From assembly GCF_015355765.1 (NCBI RefSeq), contig NZ_JACWNA010000020.1, forward strand, positions 1 to 64,000: DNA of 64,000 bases, in the 5' to 3' direction. The notes beneath the pieces are model-generated. The model was not told the origin of the DNA. It searched no databases and worked only from the letters and a program-made list of their open reading frames with translations. Each line of letters starts with the position of its first letter. Within the stretch, counting starts at the first letter, position 1. The position numbers and the translations under genes were made by a program. The DNA comes from Actinomyces haliotis. Its GTDB lineage: Bacteria; Actinomycetota; Actinomycetes; Actinomycetales; Actinomycetaceae. This document shows positions 35,653-45,154 of the stretch, one piece after another.

Positions 35653-36648
35653 GTGGCCCGCCCCAGCTCCACCGACCGCCTCGTCCGCCTCCTCGCCCTG
35701 CCCGCCTGGGTCGCCGAGCACGACGGCGCCACCCTGACCGAGGCCGCCGCCCACTTCGGCGTCCCTCCCGAGACCATCGAGGCCGACGTCTCCACCTTGT
35801 GGGTCTCCGGCCTTCCCGGCGGGATGCCCGGCGACCTCGTCGACTTCTCCGCTGACGCCTTCGACGCCGGCCGGCTCAGCCTCACGCTCCCACTGGGCCT
35901 CGAGCGGCCGGTGAGGCTCTCCCGCGAGGAGGGCTCCTCCCTGCTCCTCTCACTGCGCGTTCTCCGCGGTCTCCTCGGCACCGACGCCGACGCCGCGGCC
36001 GCGCTCGTCTCCTGCGAGGAGGTCCTCACGAGCCTCCTCGGGGGAGCGCCCGCTGAGGAGACCGCCGCCGTGCCCGTGGACGAGGGCGTCCTCGCCGTCG
36101 TGCGCGAGGCCCTCGCCGACCGCCGGCGCCTCCACCTCTCCTACGTCTCGGCGACGGACACGCCCTCCGAGCGCGACGTCGACCCGATCCGCCTCACGAG
36201 CGACGGCTCCCACCTGTGGCTGCGCGCCTGGTGCCTCAGCGCGAAGGGCGAGAGGAGCTTCCGCCTCGACCGTGTCCGCTCCGCGGCCCTCACCGGTGAG
36301 CGGGCCACCGCCCACCGGGTCAGGCGCGGCTCGGGCGCCGAGTCCGAGGAGGCCGCCGGTCCGGAGACCGCCGAGCTCCTCCTCGCCCCGGGCGGCCGGT
36401 GGCTCGCCGAGCAGGTGCCCTGCGAGGTCCTCGAGCAGCGCCCCGACGGCACCACCCGCGTGCGCGTCACGGGCCGCGACCGCACCTGGCTCGTCGGCCT
36501 CGCGCTGTCCGCCGGGCGGCACCTCCTCGCCGTCGAGCCCGCCGACCTCGCCTCCGAGATCGCCCGCCGGGCCGACGCCTCCCTGCGCGCCTACGGGGAC
36601 GCCGCGGACCGAGGTCCCGCCGAGGAGCCGACGGCGACGCACGAGTGA
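35653..36648 (+). CDS. pafC: WYL-domain transcriptional regulator PafC
   Basis: This 331-residue partner of PafB has an N-terminal winged helix (DRLVRLLALPAWVAEHDGAT in part; TLTEAAAHFGVPPETIEADV in part), then LPGGMPGDL, and a WYL domain (RRLHLSYVSATDTPSERDVDP in part, LWLRAWC). A C-terminal WCX domain ends it. The GTG start lies 1 nt after the pafB stop, so translation is probably coupled and the products likely form a heterodimer. The gene precedes tatA by 119 bp. No proteasome genes are in the window. Confidence 0.9.
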   Translation: MARPSSTDRLVRLLALPAWVAEHDGATLTEAAAHFGVPPETIEADVSTLWVSGLPGGMPGDLVDFSADAFDAGRLSLTLPLGLERPVRLSREEGSSLLLSLRVLRGLLGTDADAAAALVSCEEVLTSLLGGAPAEETAAVPVDEGVLAVVREALADRRRLHLSYVSATDTPSERDVDPIRLTSDGSHLWLRAWCLSAKGERSFRLDRVRSAALTGERATAHRVRRGSGAESEEAAGPETAELLLAPGGRWLAEQVPCEVLEQRPDGTTRVRVTGRDRTWLVGLALSAGRHLLAVEPADLASEIARRADASLRAYGDAADRGPAEEPTATHE

Positions 36649-36767
36649 GGCGTGCCATACGCCGAGGGGTGAACACGTGAGCCACTGGTCTGGCCCCCTC
36701 CTGACCTGCCGCTAGACTCAAGGCGTTCCGAACCGAACCAACGTCTACACGGAAGTAGGACATCCTC

Positions 36768-37073
36768 ATGGTGAAGCCCTGGCACTGGATCGTGCTGCTC
36801 ATCCTCATCCTCCTCATCTTCGGCGCCAACAAGCTCCCCGAGATCGCGGGCAGCCTCGGCCAGTCGATGAAGGTCTTCAAGAAGGAGGTCAAGGAGCTGC
36901 GCGACGACGAGCAGCCGGCCACCGGCGCCACCGCCGTCCAGCCGCAGCAGATCCAGCAGCCTCAGCAGGGCACCTACTACACGCAGCCCACGCAGCAGGG
37001 CCAGACCGCCCCGGTCCAGAACCAGCAGCCGCAGCAGCAGTACCCGACGGACCCGACGACGCCCGCCAACTGA
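36768..37073 (+). CDS. tatA: Sec-independent protein translocase subunit TatA
   Basis: This 101-residue protein has one N-terminal transmembrane helix (about 5-21, WIVLLILILLIF), the hinge FGANKLPEIAGSLGQ, an amphipathic helix, and a Gln/Pro-rich flexible tail. TatA oligomers form the pore for folded proteins with twin-arginine signals, such as the RibY-like protein. TAGACT at 36712-36717 resembles a -10 box, giving a leader of about 45 nt that carries GGAAGTAGG. tatC follows after 124 bp. Confidence 0.95.
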   Translation: MVKPWHWIVLLILILLIFGANKLPEIAGSLGQSMKVFKKEVKELRDDEQPATGATAVQPQQIQQPQQGTYYTQPTQQGQTAPVQNQQPQQQYPTDPTTPAN

Positions 37074-37197
37074 CCCGACCCTGGTGTCCGGTCGGAGACC
37101 CGGTCACCAGGACCAGCTCCACGAAGCAGCACGGGTGCGCCAGGGCGCGCCCGTGCCGTCGTGAGCACAGACGAGCACCCGGGAAGAAGGAGACGGC

Positions 37198-38151
37198 ATG
37201 CCGCACGTGCCCAAGGTCTCGAAGGTGGACCGCAAGACGAACCCCGAAGGGGTCATGTCGATCAGCGACCACCTCCGCGAGCTGCGCAACCGCCTCCTCA
37301 TCGCCGCCGCGGCGATCCTCATCGGGTCCGTGGTCGGCTACTTCTTCTCCTCCAGGGTCATCGACATCCTGCAGTCTCCGCTCAACGCGGTGCGCGACGC
37401 CGGCTACACCGTCAAGTTCAACTTCGACGTCATCACCGGCGCCTTCGACCTGCGCCTGCGCGTGTCCATGTGGCTCGGCTTCCTCGGCACGGCCCCCGTC
37501 TGGCTCTACGAGCTGTGGGCCTACATGGCCCCTGGCATGACGAAGAAGGAGAAGCGCTACGTCTGGGGCTACGGCGTCGCCAGCCTGCTGCTCTTCGGCA
37601 CGGGCGTCGCCCTCGGCATGGCGATCCTCCCGCACGCCATCCTCATCCTGCTGAACTTCATGCCGCACTCGACGTCGGCCATCCTGCAGTACTCGTACTA
37701 CTTCTCCTTCGTCATGAGGCTGCTGCTCGTCTTCGGCATCGCCTTCCTCCTGCCCGAGCTCCTCGTCGCCCTCAACCAGCTCGGTCTCCTCAAGGGCAAG
37801 ACGATGCTCAAGGGCTGGCGCTGGGCCGTCGTCTTCATCTTCGCGTTCATGGCGGTGGCGAACCCCCTGCCCGACCCCTGGTCCATGATCCTCATGGCCC
37901 TGCCCATCTGCGGCCTGTACTTCGGAGCCTGCTGGATCTCCATCCGTCACGACAAGCGCCAGGAGAAGAAGAAGGCGCAGCTCGACGCCGAGCTCGACGC
38001 CGCCCTCGCCACCCCGGCGCCGACGGGCGTGTCCGCGCTGCCCGCCTCGACCCCGCAGCAGACCCAGCCCGCTCCCGCTCCCGCGCTTCCCGCGGCCGAG
38101 CAGCCCGGCACCGCGGCGGGCGAGCTGCCCCCCGCCGACTCCCAGGCCTGA
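37198..38151 (+). CDS. tatC: Sec-independent protein translocase subunit TatC
   Basis: This 317-residue protein has six predicted transmembrane helices and is the receptor for twin-arginine signals. It shows the conserved cytoplasmic start SISDHLRELRNRLLIA, the FNFDVITGAFDLRLRVS region, and GFLGTAPVWLYELWAYMAPGM in part, which contains the usual P-x-x-x-Y-E-x-W pattern. The tail after residue 255 is Ala/Pro/Gln-rich and longer than in E. coli. The ATG has AGAAGGAG upstream. Confidence 0.95.
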   Translation: MPHVPKVSKVDRKTNPEGVMSISDHLRELRNRLLIAAAAILIGSVVGYFFSSRVIDILQSPLNAVRDAGYTVKFNFDVITGAFDLRLRVSMWLGFLGTAPVWLYELWAYMAPGMTKKEKRYVWGYGVASLLLFGTGVALGMAILPHAILILLNFMPHSTSAILQYSYYFSFVMRLLLVFGIAFLLPELLVALNQLGLLKGKTMLKGWRWAVVFIFAFMAVANPLPDPWSMILMALPICGLYFGACWISIRHDKRQEKKKAQLDAELDAALATPAPTGVSALPASTPQQTQPAPAPALPAAEQPGTAAGELPPADSQA

Positions 38152-38198
38152 GCGTCGACCGTCTTACCAGCCCACGACCGCACGCACACGTGCAGCCC

Positions 38199-38330
38199 AT
38201 GAGCCGTTCGCTCCGCATCGCCGTCCTCGGCAACCCCACCGCCCGCCACCTCGGGATCCCGCACCACGCCCCCGAGGCCGCGACCTCCCTGCTCCTGAGC
38301 GAGCTCGCGCCCGCGCGAGCGGGCCGCTGA
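38199..38330 (+). pseudogene. Truncated remnant, possibly a diacylglycerol kinase gene
   Basis: A 43-codon frame starts MSRSLRIAVLGNPTARHLG, like the N-terminus of DagK-type lipid kinases (usually ...NPTAG.G). It then reads EAATSLLLSEL and stops after ARAGR. In related actinobacteria a full dagK commonly lies between tatC and the HelY helicase gene, exactly this slot. No kinase core is present before helY, 77 bp downstream. It could alternatively be a chance small frame; the positional match is the main support. Confidence 0.45.
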
Positions 38331-38394
38331 GCCGCCTGCTTGCGCTGAGCGCGCAGCGCCCGGGCTCTGCCGGGAGGCCCGCCGCCCGCGCACG

Positions 38395-38400
38395 TAGGGT
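38395..38400 (+). promoter_or_regulatory. -10 hexamer of leaderless helY promoter
   Basis: TAGGGT ends exactly 6 nt before the helY ATG. No Shine-Dalgarno is visible. Confidence 0.5.
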
Positions 38401-38406
38401 GGCTTC

Positions 38407-41358
38407 ATGAGCTCGCCCGCAGAACGCTTCGCGGCCGCACGCCGTCGGCAGGCCGCCTCCCGGACCGAGCTGGCGCGCTTCGCCACGGAGTTCGACTTCC
38501 TCCTCGACGACTTCCAGGTGGCCGGCTGCGAGGCCCTCGAGCGCGGCGAGGGAGTCCTCGTCGCCGCGCCCACCGGCGCCGGCAAGACGATCGTCGGCGA
38601 GTTCGCCGTCCACCTCGGCCTCGCCAAGGGTCTCAAGACCTTCTACACCACCCCGATCAAGGCCCTGTCGAACCAGAAGTACCTCGACCTCGTCGCCCGC
38701 CACGGCGCCGAGAAGGTCGGGCTCCTCACCGGCGACACCTCCGTCAACCCGCACGCGGACGTCATCGTCATGACCACCGAGGTGCTGCGCAACATGCTCT
38801 ACTCGGGCTCGCACGACCTCGAGCGCCTCGGCTTCGTCGTCATGGACGAGGTCCACTACCTCGCCGACCGCTTCCGCGGCCCCGTCTGGGAGGAGGTCAT
38901 CATCCACCTCGCCCCCGAGGTGCAGGTGGTGTCCCTGTCCGCGACCGTCTCCAACGCGGAGGAGTTCGGTGACTGGCTCGGGCACGTGCGCGGCCGGACC
39001 GCCGTCGTCGTCTCCGAGCACCGGCCCGTCCCGCTCACCCAGCACATGATGGTGGGCCGGCGCCTCCTCGACCTCTACTCCGTGCCCGTCGCCATCGAGG
39101 ACGCCGACTCCGAGAAGCAGCTCGCGGCGCAGCCTCCGCTCAACCCGGACCTGCTCAAGGCCGTGCGCAACGCCCGGCGCGCCGCGGCGGGGGAGGCGGG
39201 CGGCTCGAAGACCTCGCGCGCCTCGCAGGGCGGGAGCGGCTACCAGCAGCCATGGAGGCGCGGAGCCTCGGGCCGAGGACGCGCGCCCCGGCGCGGGCCC
39301 GACGGGGCACGCACCGCCCGCCTGCGCCCGCCGTCGCGCGGCACGGTCATCCACGCCCTGGAAGAGGCGAGCCTCCTGCCCGCGATCGTCTTCGTCTTCT
39401 CCCGCAACGGCTGCGAGCAGGCCGTCCGCCAGGCCGTCGAGTCCGGCGTCGACCTCACCACCGAGGAGGAGTCGCGCCGCATCCGCGAGGTCATCGACCG
39501 CCGCACCGCGGAGATCCCCGCGGGCGACCTCGGGGTGCTGGGCTTCCACTCGTGGGCCCACGCCCTCGAGCGCGGCGTCGCCGCCCACCACGCGGGCCTG
39601 CTGCCCGTCTTCAAGGAGACCGTCGAGGAGCTCTTCTCCGCCGGCCTCGTCAAGGTCGTCTACGCGACCGAGACCCTGGCGCTCGGCATCAACATGCCGG
39701 CCCGCACCGTCGTGCTCGAGTCCTTGCGCAAGTGGAACGGCTCCGCGCACGTGACGCTGACGCCGGGGGAGTACACCCAGCTCACGGGCCGAGCCGGACG
39801 CCGCGGCATCGACGTCGAGGGCCACGCCGTCGTCCTCGCGGCGGACGACGTCGAGCCCGCCTTCGTCTCCTCCCTCGCCTCCCGGCGCACCTACCCGCTC
39901 GTCTCCGCCTTCCGGCCCACCTACAACATGGCGGTCAACCTCCTCGGCCGCACCAGCCGCTCGCGTGCCCGCGAGGTCCTCGAGTCCTCCTTCGCCCAGT
40001 ACCAGGCCGACCGCGGCGTCGTCGAGATCGCCGCCGAGGCCCGACGCAAGCGCCGCTCGCTCGCGGGCCTCGAGGAGCAGATGAGCTGCCACCTGGGGGA
40101 CTTCCGCGAGTACGCCATGCTGCGCCAGCGCATCAGCGACGCCGAGGCGGACCTCTCCCGCGAGAAGCGCGAGGCCCGCCGCGCCACCGCCAGCCGCGAG
40201 ATGACCGGCCTGCACCGCGGCGACGTCGTCGTGTACCGCAAGGGTCGGCGCCAGAAGCACGGCGTCGTCCTCTCCGTCGGGGAGGACCGCCAGGGCACGC
40301 CTGCGCTCACCGTCCTGGGTGAGGACTCGCGCGTCCTCACCCTGACCCCGGACACCGCACCCGACGGTGTCATGCGGGTCGGCTCGATGCGCGTGGCCGC
40401 GGGGGTCGACGTGCGACGCACCAAGGACCGCGACCGCCTCGTCGGGCGACTCATCGACGCCATCCGCTCCGGCGAGCTCGATGGCTCCGGCACCCACCAG
40501 CGGCGACGCACCCGCAGCGGCAGGCCTGTCGACGGGGCCGGCGCCCCGCACGCGACCGAGCTCACCGCCGCCGAGCGTGTCGAGGCCCTGCGCCACGAGA
40601 TGCGCGCCCATCCCTGCCACGCCTGCCCCGACCGAGAGGAGCACGCGCGCACCGGGCGCAAGTGGGCCAAGGCCGCCGCCGAGGTCGAGCGCCTCACCAA
40701 GCGCATCGAGACCCGTACCGGCACCATCGCGCGCCAGTTCGACGCCGTCTGCCAGGTCCTCCTCGAGCTGGGCTACCTCGAGCCCGTCGACCGCGGCCAC
40801 CCCGAGCGCGAGCTGTGCGTCACCGACGCCGGCCGCGTCCTCGCCCGGGTCTACGCCGAGCGCGACCTCCTCGTCGCCGAGTGCCTCCGCCGCGGGACGT
40901 GGGACGGCCTGGGCCCGGAGGAGCTGGCCGGCGCCGTCTCCGGCTGCGTCTACGAGCCGCGCCTCACTGCGCAGTCCATCGGCCTGCCCGTCTCGCCCGG
41001 CTCGCGCTTGGGCGCCGTCCTGCGCGAGGAGCTGAACCTGTCGCGGCGCATCAACGACCTCGAGTCGCTCGCCCGGATCGAGCCGACCCGCGGCGCCGAG
41101 CCGGCTCTGGCGGGCGCCGTCGAGGCGTGGTGCGAGGGCGCCGAGCTCGCCGAGGTCCTCGACGCCTCTGAGCTCACCGCCGGCGACTTCGTGCGCTGGT
41201 GCAAGCAGCTCCTCGACGTCCTCGGGCAGCTCGCGACGATGACGCCCGCCCGGGACGCTGACCCGGGCTCGGCGCGGGAGCTCACCAGGCTGTCGATGAC
41301 GGCGGCCGAGGGCGTCATGGGCGTCAGTCGCGGCGTCGTCGCCTGGTCCGCCGTCTGA
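38407..41358 (+). CDS. helY: Ski2-like DEVH-box RNA/DNA helicase HelY
   Basis: This 983-residue superfamily 2 helicase contains the Q-like motif FLLDDFQVAGCEAL, Walker A APTGAGKT (K60), PIKALSNQKY, DEVH at D147 (MDEVHYLAD) and SATVSNAEEFGDW. The second RecA domain has HHAGLLPVFKE, ATETLALGINMPARTVVLE in part, and QLTGRAGRRGID. It ends with the DSHCT-like C-terminal domain. A Gly/Ser/Arg-rich insert of about 50 residues (about 250-300) interrupts the region between the domains. Family members act in RNA processing or unwinding, but the cellular role is not settled. The position after tat genes is typical. Confidence 0.92.
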   Translation: MSSPAERFAAARRRQAASRTELARFATEFDFLLDDFQVAGCEALERGEGVLVAAPTGAGKTIVGEFAVHLGLAKGLKTFYTTPIKALSNQKYLDLVARHGAEKVGLLTGDTSVNPHADVIVMTTEVLRNMLYSGSHDLERLGFVVMDEVHYLADRFRGPVWEEVIIHLAPEVQVVSLSATVSNAEEFGDWLGHVRGRTAVVVSEHRPVPLTQHMMVGRRLLDLYSVPVAIEDADSEKQLAAQPPLNPDLLKAVRNARRAAAGEAGGSKTSRASQGGSGYQQPWRRGASGRGRAPRRGPDGARTARLRPPSRGTVIHALEEASLLPAIVFVFSRNGCEQAVRQAVESGVDLTTEEESRRIREVIDRRTAEIPAGDLGVLGFHSWAHALERGVAAHHAGLLPVFKETVEELFSAGLVKVVYATETLALGINMPARTVVLESLRKWNGSAHVTLTPGEYTQLTGRAGRRGIDVEGHAVVLAADDVEPAFVSSLASRRTYPLVSAFRPTYNMAVNLLGRTSRSRAREVLESSFAQYQADRGVVEIAAEARRKRRSLAGLEEQMSCHLGDFREYAMLRQRISDAEADLSREKREARRATASREMTGLHRGDVVVYRKGRRQKHGVVLSVGEDRQGTPALTVLGEDSRVLTLTPDTAPDGVMRVGSMRVAAGVDVRRTKDRDRLVGRLIDAIRSGELDGSGTHQRRRTRSGRPVDGAGAPHATELTAAERVEALRHEMRAHPCHACPDREEHARTGRKWAKAAAEVERLTKRIETRTGTIARQFDAVCQVLLELGYLEPVDRGHPERELCVTDAGRVLARVYAERDLLVAECLRRGTWDGLGPEELAGAVSGCVYEPRLTAQSIGLPVSPGSRLGAVLREELNLSRRINDLESLARIEPTRGAEPALAGAVEAWCEGAELAEVLDASELTAGDFVRWCKQLLDVLGQLATMTPARDADPGSARELTRLSMTAAEGVMGVSRGVVAWSAV

Positions 41359-41459
41359 GCGACGGCGCGGCCGGCGCTCGCTCGCGGGACCGGGCCGCTA
41401 TCGTCGCTCACGCAGCACCCGTCCCGTCCTCGCTCACGGCCCCGACCCTCCAGGAACGC

Positions 41460-42365
41460 ATGTCCGGCTTCTTCGCCCTCCTCGACGACATCGCCACGCT
41501 CGCGAAGCTGACGATGTCGACGCTCGACGACACCGCTGGCATGGCGGTCAAGACCTCGGCGAAGGTCTCCGCGGCCGCCGTCGACGACGTCGCCGCGACG
41601 CCCCAGTACGTCACGGGCATCACCCCGGACCGCGAGCTCCCGATCATCAAGAAGATCACGCTCGGGTCCTTGCGCAACAAGCTGTTCATCATCCTGCCGG
41701 TCGCGCTCCTGCTGTCGGCCGTCGCGCCCGCGCTCCTGCCCGTGGCCCTCGTCGTCGGCGGCTCCTACCTCTGCTTCGAGGGCGGTGAGAAGATCCTCGA
41801 ACGGGTGACAGGCGGCGAGGAGCACGTGCAGGAGGAGCAGGCCCCGCAGGACGAGGCCTCCATCGTTAGCGCCGCGGTGCGCACCGACTTCGTGCTGTCG
41901 ACCGAGATCATGCTGCTCGCGCTCGCCGAGGTCACCGGCGAGTCCTCGATGCGACGCGTCATCGTCCTCGTCATCATCGCCTTCCTCATGACCTTCGCCG
42001 TGTACGGGCTCGTCGGCGCGCTCATCAAGCTCGACGACCTCGGCCTCCGCCTCGCCGAGCGCGGTCGTACCGGCGGCAGCCGGGCGCTGGGCCGGGGGAT
42101 CGTCCGTGTGGCACCCGGGATCTTCACCGTCATCGGCGTCATCGGCACCATCGCGATGGTCTGGGTCGGTGGACACATCCTCGCCACCAATCTCGCCGAG
42201 CTCGGCTTCGAGCCCCTTCACCACCTCATCACCTGGGCCGAGGAGCTCAGCGAGAACGCCGTCCTGTCCTGGATCGCCGGGACAGGCACCGCCTGCCTCA
42301 TCGGCACGCTCGTCGGACTCGTCCTCGCCGGCGGCGTCGCCCTGTTCCACCGTCTGTCCGACTGA
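41460..42365 (+). CDS. DUF808 family inner-membrane protein (YedI-like)
   Basis: This 301-residue protein has the DUF808 start SGFFALLDDIATLAKLTMST in part, then AAAVDDVAATPQYVTGI and PIIKKITLGSLRNKLFIILP in part. Four or so transmembrane segments follow, including a conserved GGSYLCFEGGEKILE loop. The function of the family is unknown. The length is normal. The stop is 2 nt before lnt, so it may be cotranscribed with lnt and ppm1. AGGA lies before the ATG, and TATCGT near 41399 is a possible -10 box. Confidence 0.88.
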   Translation: MSGFFALLDDIATLAKLTMSTLDDTAGMAVKTSAKVSAAAVDDVAATPQYVTGITPDRELPIIKKITLGSLRNKLFIILPVALLLSAVAPALLPVALVVGGSYLCFEGGEKILERVTGGEEHVQEEQAPQDEASIVSAAVRTDFVLSTEIMLLALAEVTGESSMRRVIVLVIIAFLMTFAVYGLVGALIKLDDLGLRLAERGRTGGSRALGRGIVRVAPGIFTVIGVIGTIAMVWVGGHILATNLAELGFEPLHHLITWAEELSENAVLSWIAGTGTACLIGTLVGLVLAGGVALFHRLSD

Positions 42366-42367
42366 CC

Positions 42368-44146
42368 GTGGCCGGTACCTCGCGCTCCCGCATCCCGGAC
42401 CGGGGCGGCTCGCGGCAGTCGCGGTCCGGGCAGCGCGCGAAGGCCCCGGCGCGATCCGCGCGGAGCACCCGGACGAGCGCCGGTCAGTCGGGCCGGGCGG
42501 GCCGAACGGGGGCCAACAGGGCGCGCGGAGGCCGTGGGCGAGCGCCACGGCCCGCTGGGGCATCGGCCTCCGCACCGCTGAGCACCCCGTCCCGCGGCCG
42601 CCGCCTCCTGCTCGCGCTCCTCGCGGTCGGCGCGGGCCTGGCCGTCGCCGCCGCCTTCCCACCCGTCGACGCCTGGTGGGCCGCCGTCCTCGGCGTCGCC
42701 CTCCTCGAGCTCGTCCTCACCCGGCGCGGCGGATGGGCCGGAGCGGGGCTGGGGCTCCTCTTCGGGGCAGGGATGTTCACGCCCCTGCTCCGGTTCACGG
42801 CCGACGCCATGGGCAACCTGCTGGGCTGGGCCGCCCTCACGGTCGTCGAGTCCCTCTACCTCGCGGCCCTCGGCGCCGCCTGGGCCCTCGTGAGCCGGCT
42901 GCCCGCCCTCACGACGGGGAGTCGCCCCGCGGTCACCCGGGTCCTCGCCTTCGCCGTCCTGTGGTGCGGCGTCGAGGAGCTGCGCTCGTCCTGGCCCTGG
43001 GGCGGGTTCCCCTTCGGCCGGCTCGCCTTCGCGATGGCCGATGCCCCCGTCCTGTCCTTCGCCGCCTACGGGGGATCCGTCGGCGTCACCGCCCTCGTCG
43101 CCCTCGCTGGCGCCTGCCTGGCCGAGGCCGTGCTCCAGGTGCACCGCGGCAACGGCCTCGTCGGAGCGCCGACCGCCGTCATCGCCGCATGCGCTGTCGT
43201 CCTCACCCCCCTCGCCCTGCCCATCGCCGCCGGAGCCGAGGACGGGACCATCCGCGTCGGCGCCGTCCAGGGCAACGTCGCCCACGGCGACTCCTCCTTC
43301 GCCAAGGCCCTCGAGGTCACCGCCAACCACGCCGAGGCCACCGAGGAGCTGGCCGACGCCACCGGCGCCGGCACGCTCGACGTCGTCATCTGGCCCGAGA
43401 ACGCCGCCGACCGCGACCCCCGCACCGACCCGGCCGCCGCCTCCCTCGTCGAGCAGGCCGCGCAGGCCGTCCAGGCGCCGATCCTCGTCGGCGCCGTGCC
43501 CCACGGCGACGGCATCCGCTGGAACGACGAGGTCGTCTGGACCCCGGGCCAGGGCGCCGGAGCCTACTACCGCAAGCACCGGCCCGTACCCTTCGGCGAG
43601 TACGTCCCCCTGCGGTCCTGGCTCCGGCGGATCACCACCCAGGTGGACCGCATCGGCGTCGACATGCTCCCCGGCACCGGGCCCACGACCCTCACGGTCC
43701 ACGCGGCCACCCAGCACCGCGACGTCACCCTTGCGATGGGCATCTGCTTCGAGGTCGCCTACGACGACACTCTTCGCTCGGGCGTCGACGGCGGTGGCGA
43801 GGCCATCATCATCCCGACGAACAACGCCTCCTTCGGACGGTCCTCCGAGGCCGCCCAGCAGCTCGCCCAGGGCCGCGTCCAGGCCGTCGTCCACGGGCGC
43901 AGCGTCGTCCAGGTCTCCACCGTCGGCGTCACTGCGATCATCAGTCCCAAGGGCACGGTGCTCCAGCAGACGGAGCCGTACACGCGGGCCTCCCTCGTGG
44001 CCGACGTCGACCTGCGCACCTCCCGGACGGTCGCCGACGTGATCGGATCGTGGCCTGGAATCATCCTCGAGGCGGGGGCAGGAGGCCTCGTGCTCGCGGG
44101 TATCGTGGGCGCGTTCCGAGCCCGCGGCTCGCGCCGACGGCGCTGA
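42368..44146 (+). CDS. lnt: Apolipoprotein N-acyltransferase
   Basis: This 592-residue membrane enzyme adds the third acyl chain to the N-terminal Cys of lipoproteins such as the RibY-like protein. An Arg/Ser/Gly-rich cytoplasmic tail (about 1-75) precedes some eight helices and a periplasmic nitrilase-like domain. The catalytic triad is visible: E344 (IWPENAA), K403 (YYRKHRPVPFGEYVP) and C460 (GICFEVAYDD). The GTG start lies 2 nt after the DUF808 stop without a clear ribosome site, suggesting coupled translation. In some mycobacteria Lnt is fused to Ppm1; here the two are adjacent separate genes. Confidence 0.92.
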   Translation: MAGTSRSRIPDRGGSRQSRSGQRAKAPARSARSTRTSAGQSGRAGRTGANRARGGRGRAPRPAGASASAPLSTPSRGRRLLLALLAVGAGLAVAAAFPPVDAWWAAVLGVALLELVLTRRGGWAGAGLGLLFGAGMFTPLLRFTADAMGNLLGWAALTVVESLYLAALGAAWALVSRLPALTTGSRPAVTRVLAFAVLWCGVEELRSSWPWGGFPFGRLAFAMADAPVLSFAAYGGSVGVTALVALAGACLAEAVLQVHRGNGLVGAPTAVIAACAVVLTPLALPIAAGAEDGTIRVGAVQGNVAHGDSSFAKALEVTANHAEATEELADATGAGTLDVVIWPENAADRDPRTDPAAASLVEQAAQAVQAPILVGAVPHGDGIRWNDEVVWTPGQGAGAYYRKHRPVPFGEYVPLRSWLRRITTQVDRIGVDMLPGTGPTTLTVHAATQHRDVTLAMGICFEVAYDDTLRSGVDGGGEAIIIPTNNASFGRSSEAAQQLAQGRVQAVVHGRSVVQVSTVGVTAIISPKGTVLQQTEPYTRASLVADVDLRTSRTVADVIGSWPGIILEAGAGGLVLAGIVGAFRARGSRRRR

Positions 44147-44176
44147 CCGCCCCACCGACACAGCAGAGGAAGCCCC

Positions 44177-44962
44177 GTGAAGGCACTCGTCGTCATCCCC
44201 ACCTACAACGAGATCGAGTCCCTGCCGGGAGCCCTGGACAGGGTGCGCGCCGCCGTCCCGACCGCGCACGTCCTCGTCGTCGACGACTCCTCACCGGACG
44301 GCACCGGCGAGCTCGCCGACGAGCGCGCTGCGGCCGATGAGCAGGTCCACGTCCTGCACCGCTCCGAGAAGAACGGCCTCGGCCCCGCCTACCTCGCCGG
44401 CTTCTCCTGGGCGCTGGAGAACGACTACGAGCTCATCATCGAGATGGACGCCGACGGCTCCCACCGCGCGGAGGACCTCGCCCTCCTCGTGCAGCGCGCC
44501 GAGATGGCGGACCACCCGGACCTCGTCATCGGCTCCCGCTGGGTCTCCGGCGGCGCAACCCCCGGCTGGGACGCCAAGCGCGTCGCCCTGTCCCGCGCCG
44601 GCAACCTCTACATCTCCGCGATGCTCGGCATGCGCGTCAAGGACGCCACCGCCGGCTTCCGCGTCTACCGCGCCGACCTCCTGCGCCGCATCGACCTCGA
44701 CGACGTCGAGGCCCTCGGCTACGGCTTCCAGGTCAACATGACCAAGATCGTCGACGAGGCGGGCGGCCGCATCGTCGAGATGCCCATCACCTTCGTGGAG
44801 CGCGCCGCCGGCGAGTCCAAGCTCGACGGCGGCATCTTCACCGAGGAGCTCGCCCTCGTCACGCGCTGGGGCCTCACCAAGCGCGGCGGCCAGCTCGCGG
44901 AGGCGGGCCGCAAGGGCCTCGCCGACCTCAAGCACCTCCGCGAGGAGCGCCGGGGCCACTGA
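44177..44962 (+). CDS. ppm1: Polyprenol monophosphomannose synthase
   Basis: This 261-residue GT2 glycosyltransferase should transfer mannose from GDP-mannose to polyprenyl phosphate, supplying mannose for cell-envelope glycans or protein O-mannosylation. Motifs: VVIPTYNEIESLPGALDRV in part, the first DxD-like VVDDSSPDGTG, EMDADGSH with the metal-binding DAD, and IVEMPITFVERAAGESKL in part (QxxRW equivalent region). It has no transmembrane part. GTG start with AGAGGAAG upstream; 30 bp after lnt, one operon. Confidence 0.92.
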   Translation: MKALVVIPTYNEIESLPGALDRVRAAVPTAHVLVVDDSSPDGTGELADERAAADEQVHVLHRSEKNGLGPAYLAGFSWALENDYELIIEMDADGSHRAEDLALLVQRAEMADHPDLVIGSRWVSGGATPGWDAKRVALSRAGNLYISAMLGMRVKDATAGFRVYRADLLRRIDLDDVEALGYGFQVNMTKIVDEAGGRIVEMPITFVERAAGESKLDGGIFTEELALVTRWGLTKRGGQLAEAGRKGLADLKHLREERRGH

Positions 44963-45042
44963 GCCGCCTCACCGGGCACCGGCATCCCGCGCCGGCGCCC
45001 CCACCCGCTCGAGGGAGTGCCGGCGGCCCGGCCGGACGCCGC

Positions 45043-45093
45043 ATGACGACGGGGACGCCGCCGCACCGAGTGGTGCGACGGCGTCCCCGTCAT
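45043..45093. terminator. Bidirectional terminator between ppm1 and rbpA
   Basis: A long imperfect stem pairs 45043-45067 with 45072-45093 around a GAGT loop; the arms differ by a 3-nt bulge and one mismatch. It lies between convergent genes. Confidence 0.7.
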
Positions 45094-45154
45094 GAGTGCT
45101 GATCGCGGCGCCGCTGCGGGCCGGGCCGCTGGGCCGGCCCGCGCCGTCGTCGGC

